DNA of 64,000 nucleotides, taken from the NCBI GenBank assembly GCA_009668975.1, contig SBEG01000017.1:22368-86367 (forward strand), written 5' to 3'. A program made the translations under genes and the position numbers. The notes under the pieces are model-generated. The model was not told the DNA's origin. It made no database searches and saw only the letters and a list, made by a program, of their open reading frames with translations. Origin of the DNA: Deltaproteobacteria bacterium. Its GTDB lineage: Bacteria; Desulfobacterota; Desulfuromonadia; Geobacterales; Geobacteraceae. Of this stretch, positions 21,697-30,666 are shown piece by piece; position 1 is the stretch's first letter, and every line of letters starts with the position of its first letter.

Positions 21697-22026
21697 CTAG
21701 ATGACTTTCGCCAACTCCACCAGGGTCTCCCGAATCGGACCGGGTGCGGCATAAACTTCAACGCCCAACTGTTCCAGCTCCATCTGGGGCGCCTGGCCAA
21801 TCTGAGCGCAGACCACCGCCCGGCATTCTTTCAGCGCCTCCGCGGTAGTGGCGAGAACCGGTTTCCGCAAACCGTGATCAGGGTCGTCCGAACAGTACTT
21901 TTCCACCCGCTTCTCTTCCTTCAGGGTTACAGAATCTCCTTCGACCTCATAAATATAAAAGAGTTCGGCATGACCAAAGTGCTCATTGATTTCTTTTCCA
22001 TCCCGAGACGCTACGGCAATCAACAT
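21697..22026 (-). CDS. NifX/NifB-type iron-molybdenum cofactor binding protein
   Basis: A 109-residue single-domain protein of the NifX/NafY/NifB-C family, which carries FeMo-cofactor precursors during nitrogenase assembly. It has the family start MLIAVASRDGKEINEHFGHA, with the conserved HFG, and ends with a Rossmann-like VVCAQIGQAPQMELEQLGVEV. GGAGGAG precedes the ATG. It is distinct from the NifX-like gene two positions upstream, so this operon has two such carriers. Confidence 0.85.
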   Translation of the reverse strand: MLIAVASRDGKEINEHFGHAELFYIYEVEGDSVTLKEEKRVEKYCSDDPDHGLRKPVLATTAEALKECRAVVCAQIGQAPQMELEQLGVEVYAAPGPIRETLVELAKVI

Positions 22027-22075
22027 GATATTCTCCTCCAGTATTACTTCGGCAATTAAAGATCATAACCCTGAT

Positions 22076-22130
22076 GTAGGGGCACGGCGCGCCGTGCCCC
22101 GATTGGGCGAGGCACGCCTAGCTCCTACCT
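22076..22130. repeat. Palindromic GTAGGGGCACGG element
   Basis: Contains the 22-bp perfect palindrome GGGGCACGGC-GC-GCCGTGCCCC (22079-22100) and then a partial return arm (GGCACGCCTAGCTCCTAC). It resembles the family at 1145, 4140 and 5573 and lies inside the nif operon between two genes. Confidence 0.6.
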
Positions 22131-22176
22131 CTTGCATCTCACGTCTGACATCTTACGCCTACCCTCTCACAGCCTT

Positions 22177-22440
22177 TTACAGTTCTACTGGAGCAAAACT
22201 GAACGACTTCTTTGAACAGGTCCTGCCACAGGCCATGCAACCAACGCAATTGCCGGGATTTTCGACCTTCATGAACATTTTCGCGGAATCATCCTCGTCC
22301 ACCTCTTCAAAGGTAAGCACGTCATGCGCGCAGACCTTGTAGCAGCGGCCACAGCCGATACAGGTTTCTTCGTCAATGGACATGATGAATTCAGGAGTCC
22401 ACTCTTTTTTGTCTCTGGTTAATCCGGTAATGTAAGCCAT
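22177..22440 (-). CDS. fdxB: nif-specific ferredoxin (ferredoxin III type)
   Basis: An 87-residue bacterial-type ferredoxin, probably a low-potential electron carrier for nitrogenase or cofactor assembly. Two cluster motifs are present: CIGCGRCYKVC (about residue 26) and CVGCMACGRTCSKKSF (about 64). The N-terminal AYITGLTRDKKEW is typical of nif-linked ferredoxin III. ATG at 22440 has GGAGGA nine bases upstream; the longer in-frame extension is only translated repeat sequence. Confidence 0.88.
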   Translation of the reverse strand: MAYITGLTRDKKEWTPEFIMSIDEETCIGCGRCYKVCAHDVLTFEEVDEDDSAKMFMKVENPGNCVGCMACGRTCSKKSFSFAPVEL

Positions 22441-22532
22441 GGTACTATTCCTCCATCTTGTTTTTGTTATTGGGTCAGGTTGGCCCCTGCCCGATTCTGC
22501 GTAGGTGCTGCCCATATGCACAACTGCTTTTA

Positions 22533-22651
22533 CCAATTCCAGATCAAGGATGATCTCAAGGCGGTGTGGATTGAAGCTGCGAGGCGTACTGAAGAGTACG
22601 TTGAGAAGCCGAAGAAGAGCCAACGCAGAGTGGGCCTTGATCTGGAATTGG
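22533..22651. repeat. 119-bp inverted-repeat element (family A), copy 1
   Basis: Bounded by perfect 17-bp inverted repeats CCAATTCCAGATCAAGG and CCTTGATCTGGAATTGG, with an inner hairpin CGTACT-GAAG-AGTACG. One end lies two bases beyond the nifX stop codon. Other copies are at 45603, 57205 and 61521. Confidence 0.9.
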
Positions 22652-22653
22652 AA

Positions 22654-23040
22654 TTACTCCTCCATGAAAGACGGGATACTGCCCTTGTTCATGGCCTTTC
22701 TCATCCAGGGAGGCGGATTGCCCCGCAAAACTTCCTGGAGTTTCTCGACGATTTCCGTCACGCTGGTCTCTGTGCCCGTTTTCATCGGGTGCACCTTGCT
22801 GGCAACAACCTTCGCCGCAGCCGGTCCACCGATCTGCATGGTGTAGACGATGGCACAATCACCCAACACGGCAACGCGCGAAGAGATCTTGTCCTCTTCG
22901 TCGTCACCGGATTGCACGACCGGAACCGTCTCCAGAAAACGAGCCTCGTCCGGGCCGATCTCCCAAACGCAGAAACTGTTTGCCATGCCGAAGTGCTGAT
23001 CAATCATTTCACCGGTTGAACTGGTAAATGCAACTTTCAT
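22654..23040 (-). CDS. nifX: NifX, nitrogenase cofactor carrier
   Basis: A 128-residue protein of the NifX/NafY family that binds NifB-co or VK-cluster and passes precursors to NifEN. It has the family start MKVAFTSSTGEMIDQHFGMA and continues with YTMQIGGPAAAKVVASKVHPMK. It sits directly downstream of nifEN, its usual position. The C-terminal tail (PPPWMRKAMNKG) is also typical. The 119-bp repeat begins two bases after the stop. Confidence 0.9.
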   Translation of the reverse strand: MKVAFTSSTGEMIDQHFGMANSFCVWEIGPDEARFLETVPVVQSGDDEEDKISSRVAVLGDCAIVYTMQIGGPAAAKVVASKVHPMKTGTETSVTEIVEKLQEVLRGNPPPWMRKAMNKGSIPSFMEE

Positions 23041-23134
23041 TTTTTACCACCTTTCTTTGTTCTTCTTCAGGGCGTTAGGCAGAAGGCTGAAGGAACACTG
23101 TTGTTTTTCATCCTTCATCCTTCATACTTGCCGT

Positions 23135-25891
23135 TTAATTGTGCGCCAGCTTCTGAGCTTCTTTGGCATTTTCCTGGAAAATGTTGGCCGTTTCGAAGAG
23201 CAGGTTCATCGTTCCCTTATAGCCGACCCGCATCTTCTGATGGGCACCAAGGCGGTCGAAAACCGGCAGTCCGGCCCGCAGATGGGGAATGCCGCCCATT
23301 TTTGCCGCGGCCTGGCGACCATTGCTGTTGGCAACCAGCAGATTGCTCTCGGCAATCACCCCTTCCAGATCTTCCAGATCGCCAACGTAGACGTTCTCCG
23401 CAGGCAGAGCATCCAGCCCGCGCACCCTGGTGGCTGACAGGGCAGACTGGATCTTGCAGCCCATGCCGGCGAGGAAATTAACCATGACCTTGAGCTGGTC
23501 GCCTTCAAGGGCAAGAGTAATTTTCTTGTTACCGAACTGGTAGTGAGAGTCCACCATGGCATCCATAAGTCTGCTTCGCTGGCGACGGAACTTCTCGGGA
23601 ATCTCTCGACCGGAGATTGTTGCCAGCGCCTCCATGAACAGATCAACCTCTGCAAAGCCGGTAAAGGAAGTGAACCCGTAGGCAGGGGTGCCTAACCGCT
23701 CGGTAAGCTTTCGTGCGGATTTAGCCAGCGAATCACCGATGTAGAGCGTCGCGGCACTCCGCCCGGACTGCTTGATCCGTTCAACCGGAATTCCGCCAAC
23801 AGAGAGCGCGGAAACAGTATCGTCCACGTGTCCGTCCAAGGCGCAGGAGATATCCGGGATCACCACCGGATCGAGACCGAAAGCCTCGCAGGTTTCTTTC
23901 ACCTCTTCCACATCCGCCGGGGTCATGAAAGCGCCAGGGAGAATGGTCACCTGGTTCGGGATCACCTCGCCGGCCTCCGGCAGAGTGGCACAGATTGCCT
24001 CCACCGCTGCCGCATAGCCTTCCTGGAGAGAACCGCAATAGTCGGGGGTGGAAGCATGAATGATTGGCACCCCAGCCAATTCAGGGTTCTCTTCCCGGAA
24101 CTGGAAAATGGCACTCCTCACATCATCACCCATGGTTTCCGTCAGACCGGAGGTCATCACTCCGACAACGCCGGGCTTGAATTTTTCGATAACTTTCTTC
24201 AAACCTTTCTTGAGATTCTCCCAGCCACCGAAAATTGCAGTGTCCTCGCTCATACTGGTACAATTCAGAGCGATCGGCTCCTTGAAGTGGCGGGATAGCT
24301 GGAGCCGGATAAAGGTGGAACAGCCCTGGGCACCATGGAGCAGACCGAGCATCTGATCGATCCCGAGGAAAGCAAGGGTCGCACCCAGAGCCGGGGAATT
24401 CTTCTGCGGGTTGACCGTGGCGTTCTTGGTCGGCACCAGAACCCGCGATTCCTTCATGTTTTCTGCGAGATACTTCTCCGTGTGCTCCATGGCAACCATA
24501 ACGTCAGCTGCCAACTCTTCCTGGCTCTTTTCCCAAGGGGCTTTCTGGTTCAGGACCGCCCAGATCGGATTGTTGACCGTCAGGTCCAGCTGCTTGGCAA
24601 AGGTAATCATCCCCTCATAGCCCGCATAGGGATGAGAGCGACCATGGTTAATATCCAGGAACGGCGTCTTGGTTTTAAGAGCCAGGAACTTGGTCTTGCC
24701 GCCGGCCACGATCAGGTCGGGCATCTTCTCATACATAACCTGCAGCAGACCGGCACTGCTGGTATCGTCGATGATCTTGGCATCCTTGTGCATCAACGCC
24801 TTCATCCGGTAGAAGTCTTCCAGGGTGGAGTTCTGGGTTCCCGCGGCAAGGATCTCGACACCGAGTTCACGCAGGGCATTAACCATGGACCAGGTCTTGA
24901 CACCGCCGGTAAAGAGTACCGAGCGCTTCCCTTCCAGCTTGGCCCGGTACGGGGCAAGCTTTTCGCGGCAGGCATCCTCTTCCTCGGCAATGAGCTTCTC
25001 CACCCGCTCCTGCATGACCCTTTTTTCCAGCCCGCCCACGGCATTGTCCAGCTCCCGGGCAATGTTACGCAGGGCCTTGGCTGTATCGGTCATGCCATAG
25101 AATGACTCCTCCAGATAGGGCATGCCGTAGGTCTTCTGCATCTTTTTCGCCAGGTTCGTAAGACTCTTCGAACAGATGATCACATTCAGCTTGGCCCGAT
25201 GGGCATAGCGAAGATCCTCGAATCGGGCATCGCCACTGAAACAGGAGAGGACGCGAATCCCGAGCCTGTCAAAAAGGGGCAGCATCCCCCACAAGTCACC
25301 GGCGATATTGTATTCACCAATAAGATTGATGTCGTAATCGGTGGTAAACTCCGGCTCGGCAGTACCTATCACGTACTTGAACATCACCTCGCCGGCCAGT
25401 CGATTGCCGATGTTCTTGTCACCGATGAAACCTGGGGTATTTACCGGAATTACCGGCACCGACACCTTGTCCTGAGCCGCCTTGCAAACAGCCTCGATAT
25501 CATCGCCGGTCATGGCGGTCACACAGGTGGCGTAAACGAAAATCGCCTTTGCTTCCGGATAACGATCAGCCAGCTCACGGATCGCCTTGTAGAGCTTTTT
25601 TTCACCGCCGAACACCACATCGTTTTCCAGGATTTCGGTGGTGAAACCACGACGGTACAACTGTGACCCGGAAGAACGGGCCCCCCTGTTGTCCCAGGAA
25701 TTACCGGCACAAGCGATCGGACCATGTACCAGGTGAATGACATCGGTAATCGGCATAAGTACGACCCGGGCGCCATCATAGGCACAACTCCGTTCGGCCC
25801 CTTCACCAGGCTCTGATTTCTTGCAGAACTTGGGAGCGCCCTTGTCGTGGGTTTCGCATTCGGTTACATCGTAATAATCGGGCTTTGCCAT
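23135..25891 (-). CDS. nifEN: NifE-NifN fusion, FeMo-cofactor scaffold
   Basis: Scaffold on which the iron-sulfur core is matured to FeMo-cofactor; normally two proteins, here one 918-residue chain. Residues 1-470 are NifE, with cluster Cys36 (SCAYDG), Cys61 (PIACAG) and Cys123 (YATCVTAMTGDD). Residues from about 488 are NifN, with Cys524 (GAQGCSTF) and Cys544 (LNCTSMSED). The joining segment (about 470-490, EKYLAENMKESRVLVP) is short, and no stop or frameshift separates the halves. Such fusions are known in Geobacter relatives. ATG at 25891 has GGGAGA eight bases upstream. It is the first gene of its operon, behind a sigma54-type promoter and a leader hairpin. Confidence 0.95.
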   Translation of the reverse strand: MAKPDYYDVTECETHDKGAPKFCKKSEPGEGAERSCAYDGARVVLMPITDVIHLVHGPIACAGNSWDNRGARSSGSQLYRRGFTTEILENDVVFGGEKKLYKAIRELADRYPEAKAIFVYATCVTAMTGDDIEAVCKAAQDKVSVPVIPVNTPGFIGDKNIGNRLAGEVMFKYVIGTAEPEFTTDYDINLIGEYNIAGDLWGMLPLFDRLGIRVLSCFSGDARFEDLRYAHRAKLNVIICSKSLTNLAKKMQKTYGMPYLEESFYGMTDTAKALRNIARELDNAVGGLEKRVMQERVEKLIAEEEDACREKLAPYRAKLEGKRSVLFTGGVKTWSMVNALRELGVEILAAGTQNSTLEDFYRMKALMHKDAKIIDDTSSAGLLQVMYEKMPDLIVAGGKTKFLALKTKTPFLDINHGRSHPYAGYEGMITFAKQLDLTVNNPIWAVLNQKAPWEKSQEELAADVMVAMEHTEKYLAENMKESRVLVPTKNATVNPQKNSPALGATLAFLGIDQMLGLLHGAQGCSTFIRLQLSRHFKEPIALNCTSMSEDTAIFGGWENLKKGLKKVIEKFKPGVVGVMTSGLTETMGDDVRSAIFQFREENPELAGVPIIHASTPDYCGSLQEGYAAAVEAICATLPEAGEVIPNQVTILPGAFMTPADVEEVKETCEAFGLDPVVIPDISCALDGHVDDTVSALSVGGIPVERIKQSGRSAATLYIGDSLAKSARKLTERLGTPAYGFTSFTGFAEVDLFMEALATISGREIPEKFRRQRSRLMDAMVDSHYQFGNKKITLALEGDQLKVMVNFLAGMGCKIQSALSATRVRGLDALPAENVYVGDLEDLEGVIAESNLLVANSNGRQAAAKMGGIPHLRAGLPVFDRLGAHQKMRVGYKGTMNLLFETANIFQENAKEAQKLAHN

Positions 25892-25950
25892 AATTTTCTC
25901 CCAATTGAAATTTTCCCGGGTGTGATTCAGTGCTCTTGCATCAGGTACCG

Positions 25951-26003
25951 GAAAAAAGAAAAAGGCGCTCCGATCCTCAAGGGGGACGGTTGGCGCCTTT
26001 GCC
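25951..26003 (-). terminator. Leader terminator-like hairpin upstream of nifEN
   Basis: On the minus strand the RNA forms AAAGGCGC...GCGCCUUUUUCUUUUUU with a partly paired interior. It lies between the promoter and the nifEN start, so nifEN is expressed only if RNA polymerase reads through. It shares GGCAAAGGCGCCA with the nifH leader. Confidence 0.75.
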
Positions 26004-26043
26004 AAAATTGCATTTGAAAATTTTCTTTGTGTCATCCTTCTTA

Positions 26044-26058
26044 GCATTTGGTGTGCCA
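26044..26058 (-). promoter_or_regulatory. Sigma54 -24/-12 promoter of nifEN
   Basis: TGGCAC-ACCAA-ATGC read on the minus strand, matching the sigma54 consensus TGGCAC-N5-TTGC except for one base, and the same form as the nifH promoter. Transcription should start about 12 bases downstream, giving a leader of about 140 bases. Confidence 0.8.
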
Positions 26059-26520
26059 AAGTTACAATTTTCGACATATCAACTAGTTACACGAACACGA
26101 CGCACTGCCAGAATATTTTACGCACAGCGCAATGCCTTTTTTTTAGTCAAAATTTTCTTTCTTACGCAGACCCATGTGGCAAAAAACCAGGACATTCTAT
26201 CCGTATCCTCTTCACTGAAGTGCTGCAAAGACAGACCAGAACGGCGTTTGGAAACTTCACTTACAAAATATTCTATGATACTGTAACCCTCAGAAACATA
26301 ATCACATTGGCCATCAATAATGATAGTGTACGAGCGAAATCAGCACTACTATCTCCAATGCTATTAATAGTAATGAAGTAAACACCTTTAGACAAAAGGC
26401 GTCCCTTGCTCAAAACCATGAGAAAAACATTCCTGCCCGCTGCTCCCTCATTAAGAAAGAGAACCTCTCTCTGAATTCGAATCAGGTATCTCACTACTCT
26501 GTGTATTTTTCTCTAAAGCG

Positions 26521-26543
26521 TTGTTTCATTAGTACCGAAACAA
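26521..26543. promoter_or_regulatory. Small inverted repeat before the HPt gene
   Basis: TTGTTTC-N9-GAAACAA, centred 32 bases before the HPt start codon. It could be an operator or an RNA hairpin; no regulator can be named. Confidence 0.3.
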
Positions 26544-26563
26544 TATGAACAGGAGATTTCAGG

Positions 26564-26956
26564 ATGACGGAACAAAACCTGCCAACAGAACATCATGAGC
26601 ATGAAGCAATGATAGACTGGAGCATTCTCGAAATGCTCAGAAGTTTACGCAAGAAAGATGGCCCTGACCCTGGAACAAAGCTGATAAATATCTTTATCAG
26701 CTCCTCCCCGGCACTGTTGAACTCGATGCAAGCGGCTATCCAGGCAGCGTCACCCGAGTCACTCGCCAATGCCGCACACTCAATGAAATCAGGCAGCCTG
26801 AATATGGGCGCCACAGGTCTCGGTGAACTCTGTGCAAAGCTGGAGCAAATCGGCCGTAGCGGCACCATGAACGAAGCAGAAGACCTGCTTGCAAAAATAA
26901 ACCGTGAATACGTTGCCGTGGTGGCAGCCTTCGAAAAGAAGCTGACCGAGAACTGA
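26564..26956 (+). CDS. HPt-domain phosphotransfer protein
   Basis: A 130-residue stand-alone histidine phosphotransfer protein. The motif AHSMKSGSLNMGA places the phospho-acceptor at His72, in a four-helix bundle covering most of the chain. It would shuttle phosphoryl groups between hybrid kinase receiver domains and a response regulator. The hybrid kinase at 32.9 kb on the same strand ends in a receiver domain and has no HPt of its own, which makes it the likely partner (inference). AGGAG lies upstream of the ATG. No response regulator with an output domain is nearby. Confidence 0.85.
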   Translation: MTEQNLPTEHHEHEAMIDWSILEMLRSLRKKDGPDPGTKLINIFISSSPALLNSMQAAIQAASPESLANAAHSMKSGSLNMGATGLGELCAKLEQIGRSGTMNEAEDLLAKINREYVAVVAAFEKKLTEN

Positions 26957-27022
26957 TGTCAGTATCACGCTTCTCGCAAAAAACATCCTAGAGGATGCCA
27001 AAAAGTGAATGGAAGGAATACC

Positions 27023-28573
27023 ATGTTCAAGTACGGTACTAAATGGATCTCCCTAAAGACCGGCAAACATGCTCTGCCAACCGGTTTAATTCGAATCACC
27101 CTGCTGCTCATCGGGGTATTTTCCTGGAGTACTCTGCCGCTTTCCTGGGCACAGGCCGGCGACGAAGTATTGCTCACGCCACAAACCCTGGAGGATTCAG
27201 TACCCCCTCTCTCAAAACTGACTCTCCAGAACTGTATCGACCTGGCACTGCGGAACAACCATGCCAGTTCAGCCTCGCGCTACAGTATCGAAATCGCCGA
27301 AGCGCAACACCGGCAGGCCCTTTCTGCCTACTGGCCACAGGTGGGGATCAAGGCAACCTACTCGATCCTCGATGAAGACCCAAACTTCGTCTTTCCGTCG
27401 AGAAACATGCAAATTCCCGCTTCGACGATTATTGCCACCACCCCTCTAGGCCCCATGCCCATCGAAATACCGGCAAGCACATTCGTGATCCCGGAACAGA
27501 ATGTCAAACTGATGGATCGCCAGAACTTCGTTGCCTCTTTGAACGCCACATTGCCACTCTATACCGGCGGCAAGATCAGCTCGATTGTTCGGCAGTCCGA
27601 ACAGGGACTTCGCGCGGCAAAAGAAGAATCCCGCCGCACAGACTTGCAAGTCGTCTACGATACCACCCGGTACTATTACGGGGCCGTCCTGGGCAGGGAA
27701 CTTCTCCGGATCGGCAGGGACACCCTCTCCCGCATGGAGGTAACCCTGGAGTTGACCGAAAACCTCTACACCAAGGGCTCCGGCAGGGTAAAAAAGACCG
27801 ACTATCTGCGGAACAAGACCGTGGTTGAATGGCTGCGCTCAGCAGTCTCTTCCCTGGAAGCAAACGAAAAGCTTGCAAAAGCGGCACTCAGCAACTCCAT
27901 GGCTATCCCCTGGGACACGCCAATTGAAGTAGCGGCCACAGAAATCCCCTTCACTCCGGTCAGAAGTGATCTGCGTGATCTGGTGAGCGAATCGTATCAA
28001 TTCAACCCTGATTGGAGGAGGATGGAAGCCGGTTTGATGGCAGCCGATGCGAAAATCAGCGAGACCAGAAGCGGTCATCTGCCGAAAATCGGCCTGTTTG
28101 GCAATCTGAACAGGATTGAGAATTCTTATGACAAGGGCATTGTTACCCAGGATAACAGGAACTCCTGGGCTGTCGGGATCGGACTGGAAATCCCACTTTT
28201 TGACGGACTGCGTACCACGAATGAGATCCGTGAGGCAAATGCGCGCCTTGCAAAGCTCAAAGAGCAACAGGTACTCCTCCGGGAAGGACTTGCCCTGCAG
28301 GTAAAGCACCTCTTTATCCAGCTTATGAAAACCCAGGATCAGCAAGTCTCCACCGAGTCCGCTGCAATTTCTGCAGAAGAGAACAGGTCGTTGAACGAAC
28401 GGGCCTATCAGGAAGAGCTGGTTGAAACAAAGGATGTGATTGAAGCTCAGCTTATGGAGTCGCTGATGAAGGCGCAACACCTGAAAACCCTCTACGACCA
28501 TCTGGAAGCACAGGCAAACCTTGACTTTGTGGTAGGCAAAGAGGTAACCGCTCTTATTGAAGGGGTTCAGTAG
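27023..28573 (+). CDS. TolC-family outer membrane protein
   Basis: A 516-residue member of the outer membrane efflux family that forms trimeric channels. A signal peptide is visible (TGLIRITLLLIGVFSW, cleavage likely near SWAQA), followed by two related halves rich in long helices, beginning LTLQNCIDLALRNNHASSAS. ATG at 27023 was chosen because GGAAGGA lies just before it; a GTG at 27005 is also in frame. No inner-membrane transporter or adaptor is encoded nearby, which is unusual; it must pair with a distant system or serve the neighbouring binding proteins. Confidence 0.85.
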   Translation: MFKYGTKWISLKTGKHALPTGLIRITLLLIGVFSWSTLPLSWAQAGDEVLLTPQTLEDSVPPLSKLTLQNCIDLALRNNHASSASRYSIEIAEAQHRQALSAYWPQVGIKATYSILDEDPNFVFPSRNMQIPASTIIATTPLGPMPIEIPASTFVIPEQNVKLMDRQNFVASLNATLPLYTGGKISSIVRQSEQGLRAAKEESRRTDLQVVYDTTRYYYGAVLGRELLRIGRDTLSRMEVTLELTENLYTKGSGRVKKTDYLRNKTVVEWLRSAVSSLEANEKLAKAALSNSMAIPWDTPIEVAATEIPFTPVRSDLRDLVSESYQFNPDWRRMEAGLMAADAKISETRSGHLPKIGLFGNLNRIENSYDKGIVTQDNRNSWAVGIGLEIPLFDGLRTTNEIREANARLAKLKEQQVLLREGLALQVKHLFIQLMKTQDQQVSTESAAISAEENRSLNERAYQEELVETKDVIEAQLMESLMKAQHLKTLYDHLEAQANLDFVVGKEVTALIEGVQ

Positions 28574-28645
28574 CAGCAAGACTTTGGACGATAAACTGAA
28601 AGAATACCGGAACCGCCTTGCAGGCACCAACAGGAGAAAAAGCTG

Positions 28646-29596
28646 ATGGCAAGGCCCACCAACATGCGATCACTATTAATACTTGCCGCTGTTGCAGCCT
28701 TTATTTTATTGTCTCCTTGCGCCATGTGGCATGCTATCTGTAAAGCCGAGACAGGAAAGTTTCATGTAAATATCGGCTTTTCCACCAAGGCATTCGTCAA
28801 TGTCCCCCGCGAAGATATCAGGGTTGCCGTCCGGATTCTGTCCCAGAAGGTCGCCCGCAATACGGTCGGTTCTGCCAATTCTCAGATCTATGACTCCCTC
28901 GCGGACATCGAGCGAGATTTAAAATCAAAACAACTCGATGCCGTAGCCCTGACGCCCGAGGATTTTCTTGCACTTAGACCACGCATCCCCCTAGATCCGA
29001 TCATGGTTACCGCCACCAGCAAGGGACACGAGGTCGAACTGCTCCTGCTGACAAGAAAAGATAGCCGCATCAGCGCCTTCCGGGAGCTGAAGAACCGCAC
29101 CATCGCGATCCCGGCAAGAGTCGTTCAATACGGCAACATGTACTTTACCTGGATCGAAACACTGCTTATGCGGGAAGGCTTTCCCAACCTGGAAACCTTC
29201 TTTTCCTCGGTCAATGAAGCGAAAACTCCATCCCGAGCTCTGATGCAGGTCTTTTTCCGCCAGGCCGACGCGTGTGTCGTGACCGACCAGGTGTTCGATC
29301 TGGCAACCGAGCTAAATCCACAAATCGGCAAAGAACTGACGGTGCTCACACGGGTCGACAAACTGGCCGGGGGAATTATCGTATTTCGCAATGATCTGCA
29401 GGAAGATCGCAAACAAAAACTCCGGGAAGCTCTGCGGACTTTGCATGAAGGCCAGGAGGGGCGACAACTGTTCGTTCTTTTCCAGCTGAACAGGCTGGTA
29501 CCCTACCGCCCCGAGTACCTCCGGGCAACACAGTTGTTTTTTGAGGATTACCATGATCTTGACCGACGAAAAAACCTCAGGCGTAAGAGAATGTGA
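28646..29596 (+). CDS. PhnD-like periplasmic binding protein 1
   Basis: A 316-residue exported protein of the PhnD/phosphonate-binding-like (type II periplasmic binding) family. A hydrophobic signal (SLLILAAVAAFILLSP) is followed by the mature start FHVNIGFSTKAFVNV. Family landmarks include LLLTRKDSRISAFRELKNRTIAI split around the hinge, and the second lobe VFFRQADACVVTD. The ligand is unknown. It is the first of four paralogues in tandem, closest to the next one. No ABC permease or ATPase is linked, so a sensory role with the kinase at 32.9 kb is more likely than transport (inference). Confidence 0.78.
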   Translation: MARPTNMRSLLILAAVAAFILLSPCAMWHAICKAETGKFHVNIGFSTKAFVNVPREDIRVAVRILSQKVARNTVGSANSQIYDSLADIERDLKSKQLDAVALTPEDFLALRPRIPLDPIMVTATSKGHEVELLLLTRKDSRISAFRELKNRTIAIPARVVQYGNMYFTWIETLLMREGFPNLETFFSSVNEAKTPSRALMQVFFRQADACVVTDQVFDLATELNPQIGKELTVLTRVDKLAGGIIVFRNDLQEDRKQKLREALRTLHEGQEGRQLFVLFQLNRLVPYRPEYLRATQLFFEDYHDLDRRKNLRRKRM

Positions 29597-29733
29597 AAAA
29601 CACCGCCTTGTGACAGTACAAGCATCGGTGTAATACCGTACAGAGCTATCTCCGGATGGCGTACGAAAGCGATAAATTCGGCAGGTAATGATACAATGTT
29701 GAGAATGTGAAATGTTGACTGCCTGAAGGAATC

Positions 29734-30666
29734 ATGAAAAAAATAATTTACAATAAAAAAACCGCATTAACCATAGCGATGATAATCCTGATCAGCGCCA
29801 TGTGTTCAGCCCTCACTGTGCAAAATGCTGCAGGTGAAGAAACCCGCCTTAGCCTGGGATATACAGGTAGTGCTTTTCAGGACTCTAACAGTAATGACGT
29901 AAAGGCCGCTGTCAGTGTCCTGATACGGAAAATTGCCTGGAAATATTTCGGTAAAAGTGAAGCCAACTACTACGAAAATAGTTCGGAGATGGTGGCAGCC
30001 CTGAAAAGCGGAAAGGTCCAGGTTTTGTGTGGGCCTGCAGAAGAGTATATGGGATTCAGAAACCTCGCACCCGTTGAACCGATCCTTATGACTTCGTCAA
30101 GCAGTGATCCTGATATTGAACTTCTGCTCCTGGTAAGGAAGGACAGCGGCATCAAATCTTTATCAGATCTGAAGAACAACTCTATTATTTTACCCCCGCA
30201 AAACTCCAAGACAAAAAGTTTCTTCCTTTTGTGGATTGAAACCATGCTGATGCGCAAAGGCTACAGCAGTATTGAAACATATTTCTCTACCGTAAAGAAA
30301 TCCAAGACAGCTTCGCAAGGAATCATGCCCGTTTTCTTCCGTCAAGCTGACGCCTGTGTCGTGACTCGCCATGTTTTAAACCTGACCGTGGAAATGAACC
30401 CGCAACTTGGCAAAGAACTTGTGCCCATTGCCAGCATAGACAAACTCTCTCATGGCATCATATCCGTTGACCGCAGGTTGCCCGATGAAACCAAGAATAA
30501 GATCAAGCAAGCATTTATGTCCCTACCGAACTCTTCGGATGGCAAACAGCTCCTCATGCTTTTCCTGGTAAACAAGTTTCTTCCGTTCCGGCCGGAATAT
30601 CTTACTACCACAGAAGCATTATTTGCCGAGCATCAACGTCTTAAAAGCAAACTTACCCGACGATGA
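29734..30666 (+). CDS. PhnD-like periplasmic binding protein 2
   Basis: A 310-residue paralogue of the preceding gene. It has a signal peptide (TIAMIILISAMCSALTV), mature start LSLGYTGSAFQDSNSN, hinge LLLVRKDSGIKSLSDLKNN and second lobe VFFRQADACVVTRHVLNL. Paralogues 1 and 2 share FFRQADACVVT and WIETLLMR-type motifs and form one subgroup. AAGGA precedes the ATG. Its stop overlaps the next start (ATGA at 30663-30666), indicating translational coupling. Confidence 0.78.
   Translation: MKKIIYNKKTALTIAMIILISAMCSALTVQNAAGEETRLSLGYTGSAFQDSNSNDVKAAVSVLIRKIAWKYFGKSEANYYENSSEMVAALKSGKVQVLCGPAEEYMGFRNLAPVEPILMTSSSSDPDIELLLLVRKDSGIKSLSDLKNNSIILPPQNSKTKSFFLLWIETMLMRKGYSSIETYFSTVKKSKTASQGIMPVFFRQADACVVTRHVLNLTVEMNPQLGKELVPIASIDKLSHGIISVDRRLPDETKNKIKQAFMSLPNSSDGKQLLMLFLVNKFLPFRPEYLTTTEALFAEHQRLKSKLTRR

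Larger units (their letters stand above)
25892..26563. other. Divergent control region between nifEN and the HPt gene
   Basis: 672 bases without a gene. The nifEN side holds the leader hairpin (25951-26003) and the -24/-12 promoter (26044-26058). No TGT-N10-ACA NifA-type site was found upstream of it. The HPt side is AT-rich with a small inverted repeat at 26521. Confidence 0.65.

Noticed and set aside
22441..22623. N-terminal extension of the nif ferredoxin
   Set aside because: It is translated family A repeat sequence; a strong ribosome-binding site marks the ATG at 22440.
26059..26270. NifA upstream activator site (TGT-N10-ACA)
   Set aside because: Candidates have the wrong spacing (9 or 14 bases).
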